DNA of 54,466 nt from Pseudomonadota bacterium (GCA_963205115.1 CAUJHV010000028.1:1-54466), one strand, 5' to 3'; positions 17,076 through 29,144 are shown, numbered from the stretch's first letter. Notes: a model not told the origin generated them from the letters alone. Program-made: numbers and translations.

Positions 17076-18617
17076 TCAGTCGGGTACGCCCAGTCCCGAA
17101 CCATCGGCGGCCGCGACAAAACGGTCGGGCCGCAAGGCCACCGCACGGGTGCCGAAGCTGCGCAGCCAGGCCAGCAAGCTGCCGTCGAGATCGACGATGT
17201 CGCTCGCCTGACTGCCGCGCTGTTCGGCCGACAGCACCGTGGCATAACGGGCGCCCAGGGCGTCCCAATCAGCCTTCTCCTGCGCGGTGAGCAGGCTGGC
17301 GGGGTCGATGCCGTCGCCCAGCAGCACGAAGCCGTCGCCCAGCAACGCGTCCAGCCAGCACAGCTGGCCCCGGGCGTTGGCCACGCGCGGCTGCGGCACC
17401 ATCTTGCCCACGGCACTGGTGGGCAGGGGCGCCCCGCGCAGCCAGCCCGCTTCGTACCAGGGGTTCATCAGCAAGGGCGGTTCGGGCGGCGGCACACCGG
17501 GTTTGGGCGCCATCGCCGCCAGTTCCTCTTCGCTCAGCTGCTGCTGGATGATGCGGCCCAGCTGAATGGCCACGCCGGTATAGAAGGCCACGTTGGGCTC
17601 GCGCTCGGCCTGGTAGCTGTCGAGCACGCTGTTGGGCAGGCGGCCCCGCAGTACCTCGCGCAGCTTCCAGCTGATGTTGAACGCATCGCGGATGCCGGAC
17701 TGCATGCCCGCACCCGCCCACGGCGGCATCAGGTGGCCGGCGTCGCCCAACAGGAACACACGGCCTTCGCGCCAGCGCTCGGCATGGCGGATGTGATGCC
17801 GGTAGAACGCGTGCTGGTGGATCTCCACGTCGTCGGGTGTCACGCCTAGCGTGCCCAGCAGCTTCCACAGTTGGTCGTGTGTGGCGAAGTCGCTTTCCGA
17901 CTCATGCGGCTCGAGCGGGAATTCCCAGCGGTGGTTGCCAAGCGCGAGCGCAATGTCCACCACCGGCCGCTTCTTGTCTGACCAGAAGGTCAGGATGTGA
18001 CGCTCCGGCCACCAGCGCTTCACGCGCCCGTCGATCACCACCCAGCGCACGTCGCGGGTCTCGCCGATCATCCTGATGCCCAGCCGCTCGCGCGTCAGGC
18101 TGGAGCCGCCGTCGCAGGCCAGCACGTAGCGCGCGCGGACCGTGCGGGTCTGGCCAGTGGCCAGATCGCGCGTGACGACGTTGACGCCCTCGGCGTCCTG
18201 CTCGATACCGGTCATCTCCACGCCGTAGCGCACGTCGACATGTTCGGCATGGCGTGTGTTGGCGCGGCGCAGCGTCTCTTCCATCACCGGCTGGTAGATG
18301 GCATAGGAGGTCGGGTGCGGACCCAGCCGTGACGGTGGGAAGTCCATCCGCATCAGCTGGTGGCCATCGGGTGTCAGCCAGCGCAGCGCACAGGTCGGAT
18401 CCATGTCGCGCGCGAGTTCCTGGTCCAGGCCCAGCGACTGGAAGCAGCGCATGGTCCAGTCGCTCACGGTCACGGCGCGTGCGCGCGGGTAGATCTCGCG
18501 GTCGCGCTCGACGGCGATGGTCTTGATGCCGTACTGGCCCAGGCACAGCGCGGCGGCCAGCCCGGAGGGGCCATAGCCGATGATGACGACGTCGGCATCG
18601 AAGTTCTTGGCGTTCAT
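17076..18617 (-). CDS. FAD-dependent aromatic monooxygenase (MhpA-like)
   Basis: A 513-aa flavoprotein monooxygenase of the PHBH/MhpA type. The Rossmann GYGPSG is at residues 14-19, the ACDGGSSLTRERLGI DG motif follows, and the FAD-ribityl GDAGHLMPPWAGAGMQSGIRD motif lies near residue 290-310. The C-terminal thioredoxin-like tail has lower conservation. Such enzymes ortho-hydroxylate phenolic substrates to catechols, the substrate for the adjacent extradiol dioxygenase. It is the last gene of the operon, starting 2 bp after the dioxygenase stop. Confidence 0.92.
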   Translation of the reverse strand: MNAKNFDADVVIIGYGPSGLAAALCLGQYGIKTIAVERDREIYPRARAVTVSDWTMRCFQSLGLDQELARDMDPTCALRWLTPDGHQLMRMDFPPSRLGPHPTSYAIYQPVMEETLRRANTRHAEHVDVRYGVEMTGIEQDAEGVNVVTRDLATGQTRTVRARYVLACDGGSSLTRERLGIRMIGETRDVRWVVIDGRVKRWWPERHILTFWSDKKRPVVDIALALGNHRWEFPLEPHESESDFATHDQLWKLLGTLGVTPDDVEIHQHAFYRHHIRHAERWREGRVFLLGDAGHLMPPWAGAGMQSGIRDAFNISWKLREVLRGRLPNSVLDSYQAEREPNVAFYTGVAIQLGRIIQQQLSEEELAAMAPKPGVPPPEPPLLMNPWYEAGWLRGAPLPTSAVGKMVPQPRVANARGQLCWLDALLGDGFVLLGDGIDPASLLTAQEKADWDALGARYATVLSAEQRGSQASDIVDLDGSLLAWLRSFGTRAVALRPDRFVAAADGSGLGVPD

Positions 18618-18619
18618 GA

Positions 18620-19561
18620 TCAGATCGCCTCCACGGTAGGCTGCGGCATCGCGGGGGCGGCACCCGGCATCTCGCCGAAGGGGCGGTGGCCCCAGTTGCT
18701 GATGCGGTCGTAGGCATCGACCTTCCAGTTGGCGTCGTCCACCTTGACGCCACCCCAGCCGAACTCCACGAGGAAGCCCGACGGCGTGTGCGCGTAGAAC
18801 GAGATCATGTGGTCGTTGGGGTGCTGGCCGATGTCCATCACCACCGGTTGACCGAAGCGCAGGCAACGGTCCCGGGCGCGGCCCAGGTCGGCCATGGACC
18901 CCGCCTCGATCATGAAGTGGTGGATGTTCTTCTTCGGGCCGGGCACCGGTGCGCGCGGTGCCACGGCCATCGAGTGGTGGCGCTCGTTGGTGTGGAAGAA
19001 CGACACCTCGATCTTGATGCCGGGCCCGACGTCCAGGTAGACGTGGTCGCTGATCTTCAGGCCCAGTACCCGGGTGGCAAAGTCGATCGTGGCAGGGTAG
19101 TTGCCCGCCTCGAAGACGACGTGCCCCGCGCCTCCCGGTCCGGTGACGAAGCCCGACGCGACGATCGCCGACTTGAACGCGCCCGGCGACGCCGCTGCCG
19201 CCGCATACACCTCGTGCCGGTTGCCCTCGGGATCCTGGAAGTGCAGCATGCGCGCAGCATGGCGCACGGCGAGTTCATCGTCTCTGCCGTAGCGGCTCGT
19301 CAGGCCCTGCGTCTGCAGGTGCGCGGCGAATGCATCGACGTCGGCCACGGTAGCCACCTTCCAGCCCGTGAACACGCAATCGTCGGCCGAGCCGTGGCTG
19401 AGGATGATTCGGGCTGGCGCGTCGTCCAGGCGCAGCCACCGTGTGCCCTGCGGGCCGGGGCTCACGCCGGTCCCCAGCACGTCGGCAGCGAAGCGCTCCC
19501 AGCGCGGCAGGTCGGATACCTCGAAGCCGAGGTATCCGAGTTCGATGATGGATGGTTTCAT
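18620..19561 (-). CDS. Type I extradiol ring-cleavage dioxygenase (BphC-like)
   Basis: A 313-aa two-domain VOC-fold dioxygenase. The iron ligands are H147 (GGAGHVVFEAG), a His at 214/215 (KNIHHFMIEA) and E266 (GFLVEFGWG); the conserved second-sphere His in ERHHSM and Tyr in SFYAHTPSGF are also present. It opens catechol rings next to the hydroxyls, as in biphenyl, steroid and phenylpropanoid pathways. The start at 19561 (MKPSII) is preferred; a TTG at 19573 would add four residues. It lies between the hydrolase and the monooxygenase in one operon. Confidence 0.93.
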   Translation of the reverse strand: MKPSIIELGYLGFEVSDLPRWERFAADVLGTGVSPGPQGTRWLRLDDAPARIILSHGSADDCVFTGWKVATVADVDAFAAHLQTQGLTSRYGRDDELAVRHAARMLHFQDPEGNRHEVYAAAAASPGAFKSAIVASGFVTGPGGAGHVVFEAGNYPATIDFATRVLGLKISDHVYLDVGPGIKIEVSFFHTNERHHSMAVAPRAPVPGPKKNIHHFMIEAGSMADLGRARDRCLRFGQPVVMDIGQHPNDHMISFYAHTPSGFLVEFGWGGVKVDDANWKVDAYDRISNWGHRPFGEMPGAAPAMPQPTVEAI

Positions 19562-19625
19562 GCGTGTCTCCAATGCAATGGCGGCTTGGGCGCGCCTGTG
19601 GTGGCGGGAGGGAAGCCTGTGACGA

Positions 19626-20480
19626 TCAGGCGTACTTCAGAAAGCTCAGCATCGCATCGTTGAAGCGCTCCGGGTGTTCCCATTGCGCCCAGTGGCCGCA
19701 GGCGTCGAGCAGCAGGTAGTCGGCGTGGGGCATCACCCGGAACGGTTCCATGCCGGCGACCGGATTGACCCGGTCCTGCAGGCCCCAGACGAACAGGGTG
19801 CGGTGTGGCAGCGTGGCCAGGCGCGGGTCCAGGCTGATGAAGGTCTCCTTGCCCGGGCCGGCGGGCGGCGGCACCAACGGCGGGTTGGCGCGGATCTCGG
19901 GGTCGTCGCTGGCTTCGAAGCGCTGACGGATCAGTTCAGGGGTCAGCAGGCTCTGGTCATGGACGAGGTTCTTGATGAAAGCTTGCAGCTTGTCCAGGCT
20001 GGGTCCGTCGCCCAGGTAGTAGGTCAACAGCTGCTTGATGCCCTCGGTCGGGCCCTTGGCGCCGGCCACGACACCGCCGCCCGGGCCCATCAGCACCAGC
20101 TTGCCGACGCGACCCGGGTGGTCCATCGCCAGACACAGCGCCGACGAGCCGCCAAAGGAATTGCCGATCAGGTCCGCGCGTTCCAAGCCCACGGCATCCA
20201 GGAAGGCGAGCACCGCCCGTGCGCCGCTCTGAAACGGCCCTTCGCCGCCGAAGGCGCCGAGGTTCTTCGAACTGCGGCCCCAGCCGGGGAAGTCAATGAC
20301 CCAGCAACGGTGCCGCGAGGCGAGAGCCTCGACGTTCTTGCTGTAGTTGCTGGCTCCGGTGGCGCCAGGGCCGCCGCCGTGCAGCAGTAGCACGTCGGAT
20401 CCGCTGCCCTGCACGTGATAGTGAATGCGCCATGACGCGCCGTTGCCGAGGCGGCCCTCGACGAAGCTGACTTCCCCCAT
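19626..20480 (-). CDS. Meta-cleavage product hydrolase (BphD/MhpC/HsaD-like)
   Basis: A 284-aa alpha/beta hydrolase. The family-specific HGGGPGATGASNYSKN oxyanion region is at residues 34-49. The triad is S108 (GNSFGG), D236 (GLQDRVNP) and H263 (CGHWAQWE). These enzymes cleave the C-C bond of the ring-fission product into a dienoate and an acid. The start at 20480 has AGGAG upstream on the minus strand. As first gene of the operon, it follows a 5' region with two short inverted repeats that may bind the TetR regulator. Confidence 0.93.
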   Translation of the reverse strand: MGEVSFVEGRLGNGASWRIHYHVQGSGSDVLLLHGGGPGATGASNYSKNVEALASRHRCWVIDFPGWGRSSKNLGAFGGEGPFQSGARAVLAFLDAVGLERADLIGNSFGGSSALCLAMDHPGRVGKLVLMGPGGGVVAGAKGPTEGIKQLLTYYLGDGPSLDKLQAFIKNLVHDQSLLTPELIRQRFEASDDPEIRANPPLVPPPAGPGKETFISLDPRLATLPHRTLFVWGLQDRVNPVAGMEPFRVMPHADYLLLDACGHWAQWEHPERFNDAMLSFLKYA

Positions 20481-20588
20481 CGCACTGTCTCCTGTGGCGT
20501 TGTGCCACGGGCCAAGGCTGGCGTGGCCAGCGGGACCGGCGCGCCACATGCGCGAGGTCCCGCTGCAACAGAAGCAAGCGTATCTTCA

Positions 20589-20618
20589 TTGACACAAGTG
20601 TCAATGACAATAGTGTCA
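20589..20618. promoter_or_regulatory. Tandem inverted repeats and promoter of the meta-cleavage operon
   Basis: TTGACACAAGTGTCAA (20589-20604) is a 7-bp inverted repeat with a 2-bp centre; TGACA-ATAG-TGTCA (20605-20618) is a second, weaker copy beside it. On the minus strand a TTGACA at 20604-20599 is followed after 16 bp by TACGCT, a plausible sigma-70 promoter for the hydrolase gene. The repeats would overlap the -35 box, as expected for a repressor operator. The nearby TetR protein is the natural candidate. Confidence 0.6.
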
Positions 20619-20640
20619 ACGTAAGGGAAAGCTCGGGGAT

Positions 20641-20886
20641 GGACGTTCAGAAGCTGTGAATGAATCCAGCGCAGCTGAGCGGTCCCCGCAAACGGGTCCA
20701 ATCAAGGGTGCGCTCAGACACAGATGGTCCTGAGGACCGTCTGTGCCTAGCGCACGCCTGGACGTCCTCGTCCAGGCGCAAAGCACAGCCATAGCTCGGG
20801 ATATGGCGAGCCTTTGCAAGGCCGAGTGGGCCCGTTTGCGGGGGACGAGCGGGTGTGTTGGGTTCGTTTACAGCTTCTCTACGTCC
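20641..20886. repeat. 246-bp inverted-repeat element with three internal hairpins
   Basis: The arms 20641-20700 and 20827-20886 are inverted repeats of 60 nt each, aligned without gaps; I count 46 of 60 matches. The 126-bp interior folds into three adjacent hairpins: 20709-20754 (TGCGCT and CACAGATGGTCC stems), 20756-20777 (GCCTGGACG/CGTCCAGGC), and 20778-20817 (GCAAAG and GCCATA stems). The right arm covers the last six codons and stop of tetR. The left arm, read outward on the plus strand, also encodes DVQKL and a stop, matching DVEKL-stop of TetR. It could be a MITE-like element or an inverted duplication. No other gene is seen in 20,481-20,867. Confidence 0.6.
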
Positions 20887-21536
20887 GGCGTTTCCTCGAG
20901 GGGCAGCGGCGCGCTCAGCGCGCGCTCGATCCGCGGTTTGGCCACACCCAGGCCTCTCAGGATGGCGCGCACCACCTCGACGCCGCGGGCGTCACCGCCG
21001 CTGCGGGCGGCGGGCGCCTTCAGCGCAAACACCATGACGCCGAAGGCAACCGCCTGGGCCAGTTCGATGTCTTTCACGCCCAGCAGGCCCGCATCCATGG
21101 CTTCCTGCAAATCGCCGCGTGCGCGCTCGACGGCCAGCGTGCCGACGCCCGAGACCGACTCGAGGAACGCGCCGAAGAGCGGGTCCATCGTGGCCTTGCG
21201 GTAATAGATTCGCGCGGCAGTGGCCAGCCGCATCAAGGGATCGGACATGTCTGCCACCGCCGGCACGATGGCGGCGATGACCTCGTCGGACAAGGTCGAC
21301 ATGGCGGCTTCGAGCAGGTCGCGCGTGGTCGGGAAGTAGTTGTAGAAGGTTCCGCGGGAGACGCCGGCGGCCTTGACGAAGTCGTCGACGACGGGGATGT
21401 CGGGGCCATGCTCCGCAAACACCGGGATCGCGGATTTGATGATCAAGGCGCGCGTCGCCTCACGCTGCAGCTGTCCGATCGCGGTGCGGTGATGCACGAC
21501 GCGCCGGGGCTTGGCACGGGTCACTGCGGCTCTCAC
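20868..21536 (-). CDS. TetR/AcrR family transcriptional regulator
   Basis: A 222-aa regulator. The N-terminal helix-turn-helix (DIPVVDDFVKAAGVSRGTFYNYF) is canonical TetR, and the C-terminal ligand domain is helical. It starts with GTG at 21536; an internal GTG six residues later is an alternative. It lies upstream of the meta-cleavage operon on the same strand and is separated from it by the inverted-repeat element, so it is the likely repressor. The ligand would be a pathway substrate or intermediate, which is inference. Confidence 0.9.
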   Translation of the reverse strand: MRAAVTRAKPRRVVHHRTAIGQLQREATRALIIKSAIPVFAEHGPDIPVVDDFVKAAGVSRGTFYNYFPTTRDLLEAAMSTLSDEVIAAIVPAVADMSDPLMRLATAARIYYRKATMDPLFGAFLESVSGVGTLAVERARGDLQEAMDAGLLGVKDIELAQAVAFGVMVFALKAPAARSGGDARGVEVVRAILRGLGVAKPRIERALSAPLPLEETPDVEKL

Positions 21537-21663
21537 ACCCGCTCCGACCGCGTGGTTCGTCCGGTCCAGGCGCGCTGCGACACCCAGGCTCGGTTCACTG
21601 CGGACAGCCTGAGGGCTTCGCCGGTCTTGCCATTCATTCTGGATTCAGCTTCGTGTTCTGCAG

Positions 21664-21682
21664 ACCGAGACTCTACCGAGAC
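21664..21682. promoter_or_regulatory. Direct repeat ACCGAGAC upstream of tetR
   Basis: ACCGAGAC occurs at 21664-21671 and 21675-21682, offset by 11 bp (about one helical turn), 128 bp upstream of the tetR start. It could be a regulator-binding site, but short repeats arise by chance in GC-rich DNA. Confidence 0.25.
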
Positions 21683-21772
21683 ATGTGCCGCGACCAGAGC
21701 GGCCCGCTGCGGACCCACGCCACCCGGTCGCTTCTCGCAGGGACTTGGGCGCCCGCCGCCCCGCGCCCAGGC

Positions 21773-24625
<2,853 letters not shown>

Positions 24626-24642
24626 GAATGTGCTCCGGCGAT

Positions 24643-24655
24643 GTAACCAGGTTAC
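24643..24655. promoter_or_regulatory. GTAACC-A-GGTTAC inverted repeat upstream of ppc
   Basis: A perfect 6-bp inverted repeat with a 1-bp centre lies 17 bp upstream of the ppc start, between the divergent ppc and hemC genes. Its position fits an operator or 5'-UTR site for ppc. The binding protein is unknown. Confidence 0.35.
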
Positions 24656-24834
24656 CAATTGTGCCTGCTCCCGCGGCGCGGGGCGAAGCAGGGCAGGACC
24701 CGATGACGGCGCGCGTGTGGTGGCGGACGATCGTTGGCGCAAGCAAGCCACGGGCCCGGCCCGCATCCGCGCCACGGCAGGCGGCAGGGTCGAATCGCTG
24801 CGGCGCAGCACATCGGGCTGAGGATAATGGCGCC

Positions 24835-25764
24835 ATGACCGCTCCTCTGATCATCGCCACGCGCGAGAGCCGCCTGGCCTTGTGGCAAGCCCATCACGTC
24901 GCCGGGTTGCTGCGGCATCGACTGGGTCGTTCGGTGGACCTGCTGGGGATGACCACACGCGGCGACCAGATCCTCGACCGCGCGCTGTCCAAGGTGGGCG
25001 GCAAGGGCCTGTTCGTCAAGGAACTCGAGACGGCGCTGGAAGACGGGCGCGCGCACCTGGCTGTGCACTCGCTGAAAGACGTGCCCATGGACATGCCCGC
25101 CGGCTTCGCCCTGGCGGCCGTGCTGGAACGCGAAGACCCGCGCGACGCCTTCGTCTCCAACCGCTATGACCGGCTGGACGACCTGCCGCAGGGTGCGGTG
25201 GTGGGCACCTCGAGCCTGCGCCGCGTGGTGCAGCTGCTGGCGCGCCGGCCCGACCTGCGCATCGAACCGCTGCGCGGCAACCTGGACACGCGGCTGCGCA
25301 AGCTGGACGAGGGCGGCTTCGATGCCATCGTGCTGGCCGCTGCCGGCCTGACGCGCCTGGAGCTGGGCTCGCGCATCCGCGCGCGCTTTGCCGAGGACGA
25401 GATGATTCCCGCCGCGGGGCAGGGCGCCCTGGGCATCGAGATCCGCGCCGATGCGGCCGAGCTGCAGGCGGCGCTGGCGACGCTGATTGACCAGCCCACC
25501 TGGCTGGCCACGCACGCCGAGCGCGCCGTCTCGCGCGGCCTGGGCGGCAGCTGCAGCATGCCCCTGGCGGCGTTTGCCAGCTGGGCGGGCGAGATCTTGA
25601 TCCTGCGCGTGGCGCTGGGGCACGGTACGGATTGGCGGCGGCCCTTGCTGCATGCGCAGGTCCAGGCGACGGTGACGGATGTGCGGGAGGCCGACGACCT
25701 CGGCGCGCGGGCAGTGGCCGCGCTGCACGAGGCCGGCGCAAGAAACTACCTGGTGACGGCATGA
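24835..25764 (+). CDS. hemC: Porphobilinogen deaminase (hydroxymethylbilane synthase)
   Basis: A 309-aa enzyme that condenses four porphobilinogens into hydroxymethylbilane. The dipyrromethane-cofactor Cys is C240 in [14 protein letters not shown], and the catalytic Asp is in HSLKDVP at residue 82. [10 protein letters not shown] and [10 protein letters not shown] match the family. It is the first gene of hemCDXY; the ATGA overlap with hemD indicates coupling. Confidence 0.97.
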   Translation: MTAPLIIATRESRLALWQAHHVAGLLRHRLGRSVDLLGMTTRGDQILDRALSKVGGKGLFVKELETALEDGRAHLAVHSLKDVPMDMPAGFALAAVLEREDPRDAFVSNRYDRLDDLPQGAVVGTSSLRRVVQLLARRPDLRIEPLRGNLDTRLRKLDEGGFDAIVLAAAGLTRLELGSRIRARFAEDEMIPAAGQGALGIEIRADAAELQAALATLIDQPTWLATHAERAVSRGLGGSCSMPLAAFASWAGEILILRVALGHGTDWRRPLLHAQVQATVTDVREADDLGARAVAALHEAGARNYLVTA

Positions 25765-26612
25765 ACTCCTCGGAAGATTCGAAACGCAGCCGCGGCGATC
25801 TCGCGTCTGGAGGCCCTGGGCGCGAACGGGAGCGCGACCGCCTGCGAGTGATCGTCACCCGCCCGGTGGCGCAGGCGCTGCCCTGGGTGGACGCGCTGCG
25901 CGATCAGGGGTTCGAGGCGCATGCGCTGCCCTTGATCGATATCGAGCCCGTCACGGACCCCACGCCCATACGCGACGCGTGGCGCCGCGTGCCGCACGCC
26001 ACGCTGGTGATGTTCGTCAGCGCGAATGCCGTGCAGCACTTCTTCGCACAGCAGCCCGATGAGATCGCCTGGCCGCTGACGGTGCTGGCCGCCAGCACCG
26101 GTCCGGGCACCACCGCGGCGCTGCAGCGCGCCGGGCTGCGCGGGGCGATGGTCGTCGAGCCGGTTACCGGCACCGGCTACGACAGCGAGGCCCTGTGGGC
26201 GCGCCTGAAGGCCCGCAACTGGAGCGGCGCGCGCGTCATCCTGGTGCGTGGCGAAGAGGGCCGCGAATGGTTGGGCGACCAGTTCCGCGCCGCGGGTGCC
26301 GAGGTCACCAGCGTCACCGCCTACCGGCGCCTGGCACCGGTGCCCAACCCGGCATCCAAGGCCTTGCTGGCGGACGCCCTGGCCGACCCCGGCCGCTACG
26401 TCTGGTTCTTCACCAGTTCCGAAGCGGTGGGCCACCTGCTCGAACTCGTGCCCGGTGCGCATTGGGGCGGCTCGCGTGCGCTGGCCTCGCACCTGCGCAT
26501 CGCACAGGCTGCGCGCCAGGCCGGTTTCGGCGACGTGCATCTCGTCGACCCGCAGCCGCAGGCCGTGGTCGACACCATCCGGCAGGTTCAGCTTCTGCCG
26601 CGTCTGGCGTGA
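25761..26612 (+). CDS. hemD: Uroporphyrinogen-III synthase
   Basis: A 283-aa protein that cyclises hydroxymethylbilane to uroporphyrinogen III with ring-D inversion. It is recognised by [17 protein letters not shown] near the N-terminus, [10 protein letters not shown], the VTAYRRL strand and [15 protein letters not shown]. An extra 30-residue charged N-terminal stretch precedes the domain. Its ATG overlaps the hemC stop and its stop overlaps the GTG of hemX. Confidence 0.93.
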   Translation: MNSSEDSKRSRGDLASGGPGRERERDRLRVIVTRPVAQALPWVDALRDQGFEAHALPLIDIEPVTDPTPIRDAWRRVPHATLVMFVSANAVQHFFAQQPDEIAWPLTVLAASTGPGTTAALQRAGLRGAMVVEPVTGTGYDSEALWARLKARNWSGARVILVRGEEGREWLGDQFRAAGAEVTSVTAYRRLAPVPNPASKALLADALADPGRYVWFFTSSEAVGHLLELVPGAHWGGSRALASHLRIAQAARQAGFGDVHLVDPQPQAVVDTIRQVQLLPRLA

Positions 26613-27850
26613 GCGACCCGAACGACACCCGTGATACCGGCGCGTCTGCGCCGCCGCCGCCCGCTGGCAACGGCAGCCCCGCGGCGTCAGCTGACGTATC
26701 AGCGGGCGTGGCGCCCGACAGCGGCACGCCGGCGCAGGCGCCAGGCCGTGCGGCGCCAACCGGCGAGCCGACGCAGCCCCTGACAGGCGCGCCGAAGCCC
26801 GTGGCCGACGCGGCACCGGCGGCCGCCGGGGCTTCCGGTGGGGCCATTCACCGTCTGTTCACCGGCGTGGCGGTCGTGGCCGCGCTGGGTGCACTGGGCT
26901 GGGCGTATTCGCTCGACCAGCGCATGCGGCTGGCCGATCAGGAATTTGCGAAGCGCCAGCAGGAAGCCACGACGCAGGCCGTCGAAGCCCGCGCCCTGGC
27001 GCGGCAGGCGGAAGCGAGCTCGCGCGAGCTCACCGCCAAGCTGGCGCTGGTGGAGTCGCGTGTGGCCGAAGCCACGATGCACCGCGGCCAGCTCGAGGAA
27101 CTGATGCAGGCGCTGTCGCGCTCGCGCGACGAGAACGTGGTGGCCGATATCGAATCCGCGCTGCGTGTGGCGCAGCAGCAATCGGCCATCACCGGCGGCG
27201 TGGAGCCGCTGGTGGCCGCACTGCGCCAGGCCGAAGAGCGGCTGGCACGTCTGCAGCAGCCGAGGCTCGAACGCGTGCGCCGCGCCGTGCTGCAGGACAT
27301 GGACCGCGTGCGCGCGGCGGGCAGTGTCGATGTCACGACGCTGACGCTGCGGCTGGACGAGGTGGCGCGCCAGATCGACGAGCTGCCGCTGGTGGCTGCC
27401 GCGAATGCACCGCCTGCACGCGAGCCGCGTCCTGCCGCGGCGGCTTCGGCGCCGGCCACGTCGCTGGCGGGCGACGCGGGCTGGTGGGCGCCGCTGCGCG
27501 CCATGGGCGAGCGCATCTGGTCGGAAGCACGCCAGCTCGTGCGCGTGACGCCCATCGACCACCCCGAGGCGGCGCTGCTGGCGCCCGACCAGGCGCTCTT
27601 CCTGCGCGAAAACCTCAAGCTGCGGTTACTCAACGCGCGCCTGTCGCTGCTGAGCCGGCAGTTCGACACCGCCCAGACCGAGATCCGCCAGGCGCAGGGG
27701 CTGCTGGACAAGTATTTCGACCGCAGCTCGCGGCGCGTGCAGGCCGCGGCCGAACTGCTCAAGCAGACGGCCGCGCAATCGAAGTCCGTCGTGGTGCCGC
27801 GGCCGGATGCCACGCTGGCTGCGCTGGTTGCTGCTGCGGCAGGTCGTTAG
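26609..27850 (+). CDS. hemX: HemX-like membrane protein (uroporphyrinogen-III C-methyltransferase-related)
   Basis: A 413-aa protein starting with GTG overlapping the hemD stop (GTGA). About 85 residues of Pro/Ala/Gly-rich sequence precede one membrane helix (VAVVAALGALGWAYSL), followed by a long Ala/Glu/Arg-rich coiled coil and a helical C-terminal domain (ALFLRENLKLRLLNARLSLL). Database names call it a uroporphyrinogen methyltransferase, but the SAM-binding domain is absent, so it is probably a structural partner of heme synthesis. It is followed by hemY after 12 bp. Confidence 0.9.
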   Translation: MSDPNDTRDTGASAPPPPAGNGSPAASADVSAGVAPDSGTPAQAPGRAAPTGEPTQPLTGAPKPVADAAPAAAGASGGAIHRLFTGVAVVAALGALGWAYSLDQRMRLADQEFAKRQQEATTQAVEARALARQAEASSRELTAKLALVESRVAEATMHRGQLEELMQALSRSRDENVVADIESALRVAQQQSAITGGVEPLVAALRQAEERLARLQQPRLERVRRAVLQDMDRVRAAGSVDVTTLTLRLDEVARQIDELPLVAAANAPPAREPRPAAAASAPATSLAGDAGWWAPLRAMGERIWSEARQLVRVTPIDHPEAALLAPDQALFLRENLKLRLLNARLSLLSRQFDTAQTEIRQAQGLLDKYFDRSSRRVQAAAELLKQTAAQSKSVVVPRPDATLAALVAAAAGR

Positions 27851-27862
27851 AGATCGCCGGCC

Positions 27863-29110
27863 ATGCGCGGCATCATCTGGATCATCCTGCTGTTCACGGC
27901 CGCCGTCGTGGCGGCCACGGCGCTGGGCCACAACGACGGCCTGGTCACCGTGGCCTGGCGCGGTTGGCGCACCGAGCTCTCGCTGAATCTGGCGCTGCTG
28001 CTGCTGTTCGTCGCGGTGCTGGCGCTGATGGCGGTGTTGCGCGCGCTGGATGCCTTCGTCAGCCTGCCGCGGCGCGCCGGCGAGTGGCGCGCGCTGCAGC
28101 GCGAACGCGGTGCACACGCGGCGCTGCGCGAGGCACTGACGCATTACTTCGGCGGGCGCTACAGTCGCGCGCACCGCGCGGCGCGCCGCGCCATTGCCGT
28201 GCACGACGATGCGCCGGACCTGGGCCTGCCGCCCGACCACCGCGTGCTGGCGCAACTGATTGCGGCGGGCAGCCTGCACCGGCTGCAGGACAAGACCGGC
28301 CGCGACGCCATGCTGCAGGAGGCGCAGGCGGCGGGCGCAAACGCCTGGGCCCGCGTGGCGCTGGAAGGCGGGCAGCTGTTGGCCGCGGAATGGGCGCTGG
28401 ACGACCAGGACCCGGAGCGTGCGCGCACGCTGCTGGCCGGTCTGCCCGCGGGCGTGGCGCGGCGCACGCAGTCGCTGCGGCTGCGGCTGCGCACGGCGCG
28501 TCTGGGGCGCGACACGCAAGAAGCGCTGGACATCACGCGGCTGCTGGCCAAGCACCAGGCCTTTTCGGAAGCGGCGGCCAGCGGCCTGCTGCGGGCACTG
28601 GCGCTCGAACACCTGGACGATGCGCGTGACGCCGGGCAGTTGCGCCGGCAGTGGGAACAGCTCGAGCAGGAAGACCGGCTCGATCCGGTGGTGCTGTCGC
28701 AGGCCGTGCGCAAGGCGGTGGCGATGGGCGCGCCGGCCGACGCCCGCCTGTGGATCGATGCCGCGTGGCCCGCGCTGCCGCGCCTGGCGCCGGAAGACCG
28801 CGCGCGCGTGGCGCTGGCGCTGTCCTTGGCCGCGGAAGGCGCGGGCGTCGACTGGCTCGAGCGCACCGAGGCCGCCACACGCACCTGGCCCGCCGACCCG
28901 GCCGTGGCGCTGGCGGCCGGGCAGATCTGCGCCGAGCGGCAGCTCTGGGGCAAGGCCCGGCAGCTGCTCGAACCCGCGGCCGGCCACCCGGCATTGCCCG
29001 CCGCCGCACGCCGCCGTGCCTGGCGCACGCTGGCACAACTGGCGCGCCATGATGGCGACGAGGCGCGCGCGGCGCGTTGCGACCACGCCGCAGCGCAAGC
29101 CGACGATTGA
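27863..29110 (+). CDS. hemY: HemY family heme-biosynthesis-associated membrane protein
   Basis: A 415-aa protein with two N-terminal membrane helices (IIWIILLFTAAVVAATAL and LALLLLFVAVLALMAVL), then a long TPR-like helical domain. This matches the HemY_N-containing family downstream of hemX in proteobacteria; it is not the HemY protoporphyrinogen oxidase of Bacillus. The molecular role is unresolved. It is the last gene of the hem operon and its stop codon overlaps the -35 box of the tRNA promoter. Confidence 0.92.
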   Translation: MRGIIWIILLFTAAVVAATALGHNDGLVTVAWRGWRTELSLNLALLLLFVAVLALMAVLRALDAFVSLPRRAGEWRALQRERGAHAALREALTHYFGGRYSRAHRAARRAIAVHDDAPDLGLPPDHRVLAQLIAAGSLHRLQDKTGRDAMLQEAQAAGANAWARVALEGGQLLAAEWALDDQDPERARTLLAGLPAGVARRTQSLRLRLRTARLGRDTQEALDITRLLAKHQAFSEAAASGLLRALALEHLDDARDAGQLRRQWEQLEQEDRLDPVVLSQAVRKAVAMGAPADARLWIDAAWPALPRLAPEDRARVALALSLAAEGAGVDWLERTEAATRTWPADPAVALAAGQICAERQLWGKARQLLEPAAGHPALPAAARRRAWRTLAQLARHDGDEARAARCDHAAAQADD

Positions 29111-29134
29111 GGTCCCCAACACCCGTGATATACT
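29107..29134 (+). promoter_or_regulatory. Sigma-70 promoter of tRNA-Arg
   Basis: TTGAGG (29107-29112), a 16-bp spacer and TATACT (29129-29134) lie 10 bp before the mature tRNA 5' end. The -35 box overlaps the hemY stop codon. Confidence 0.7.
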
Positions 29135-29144
29135 GCGAGGCTTC

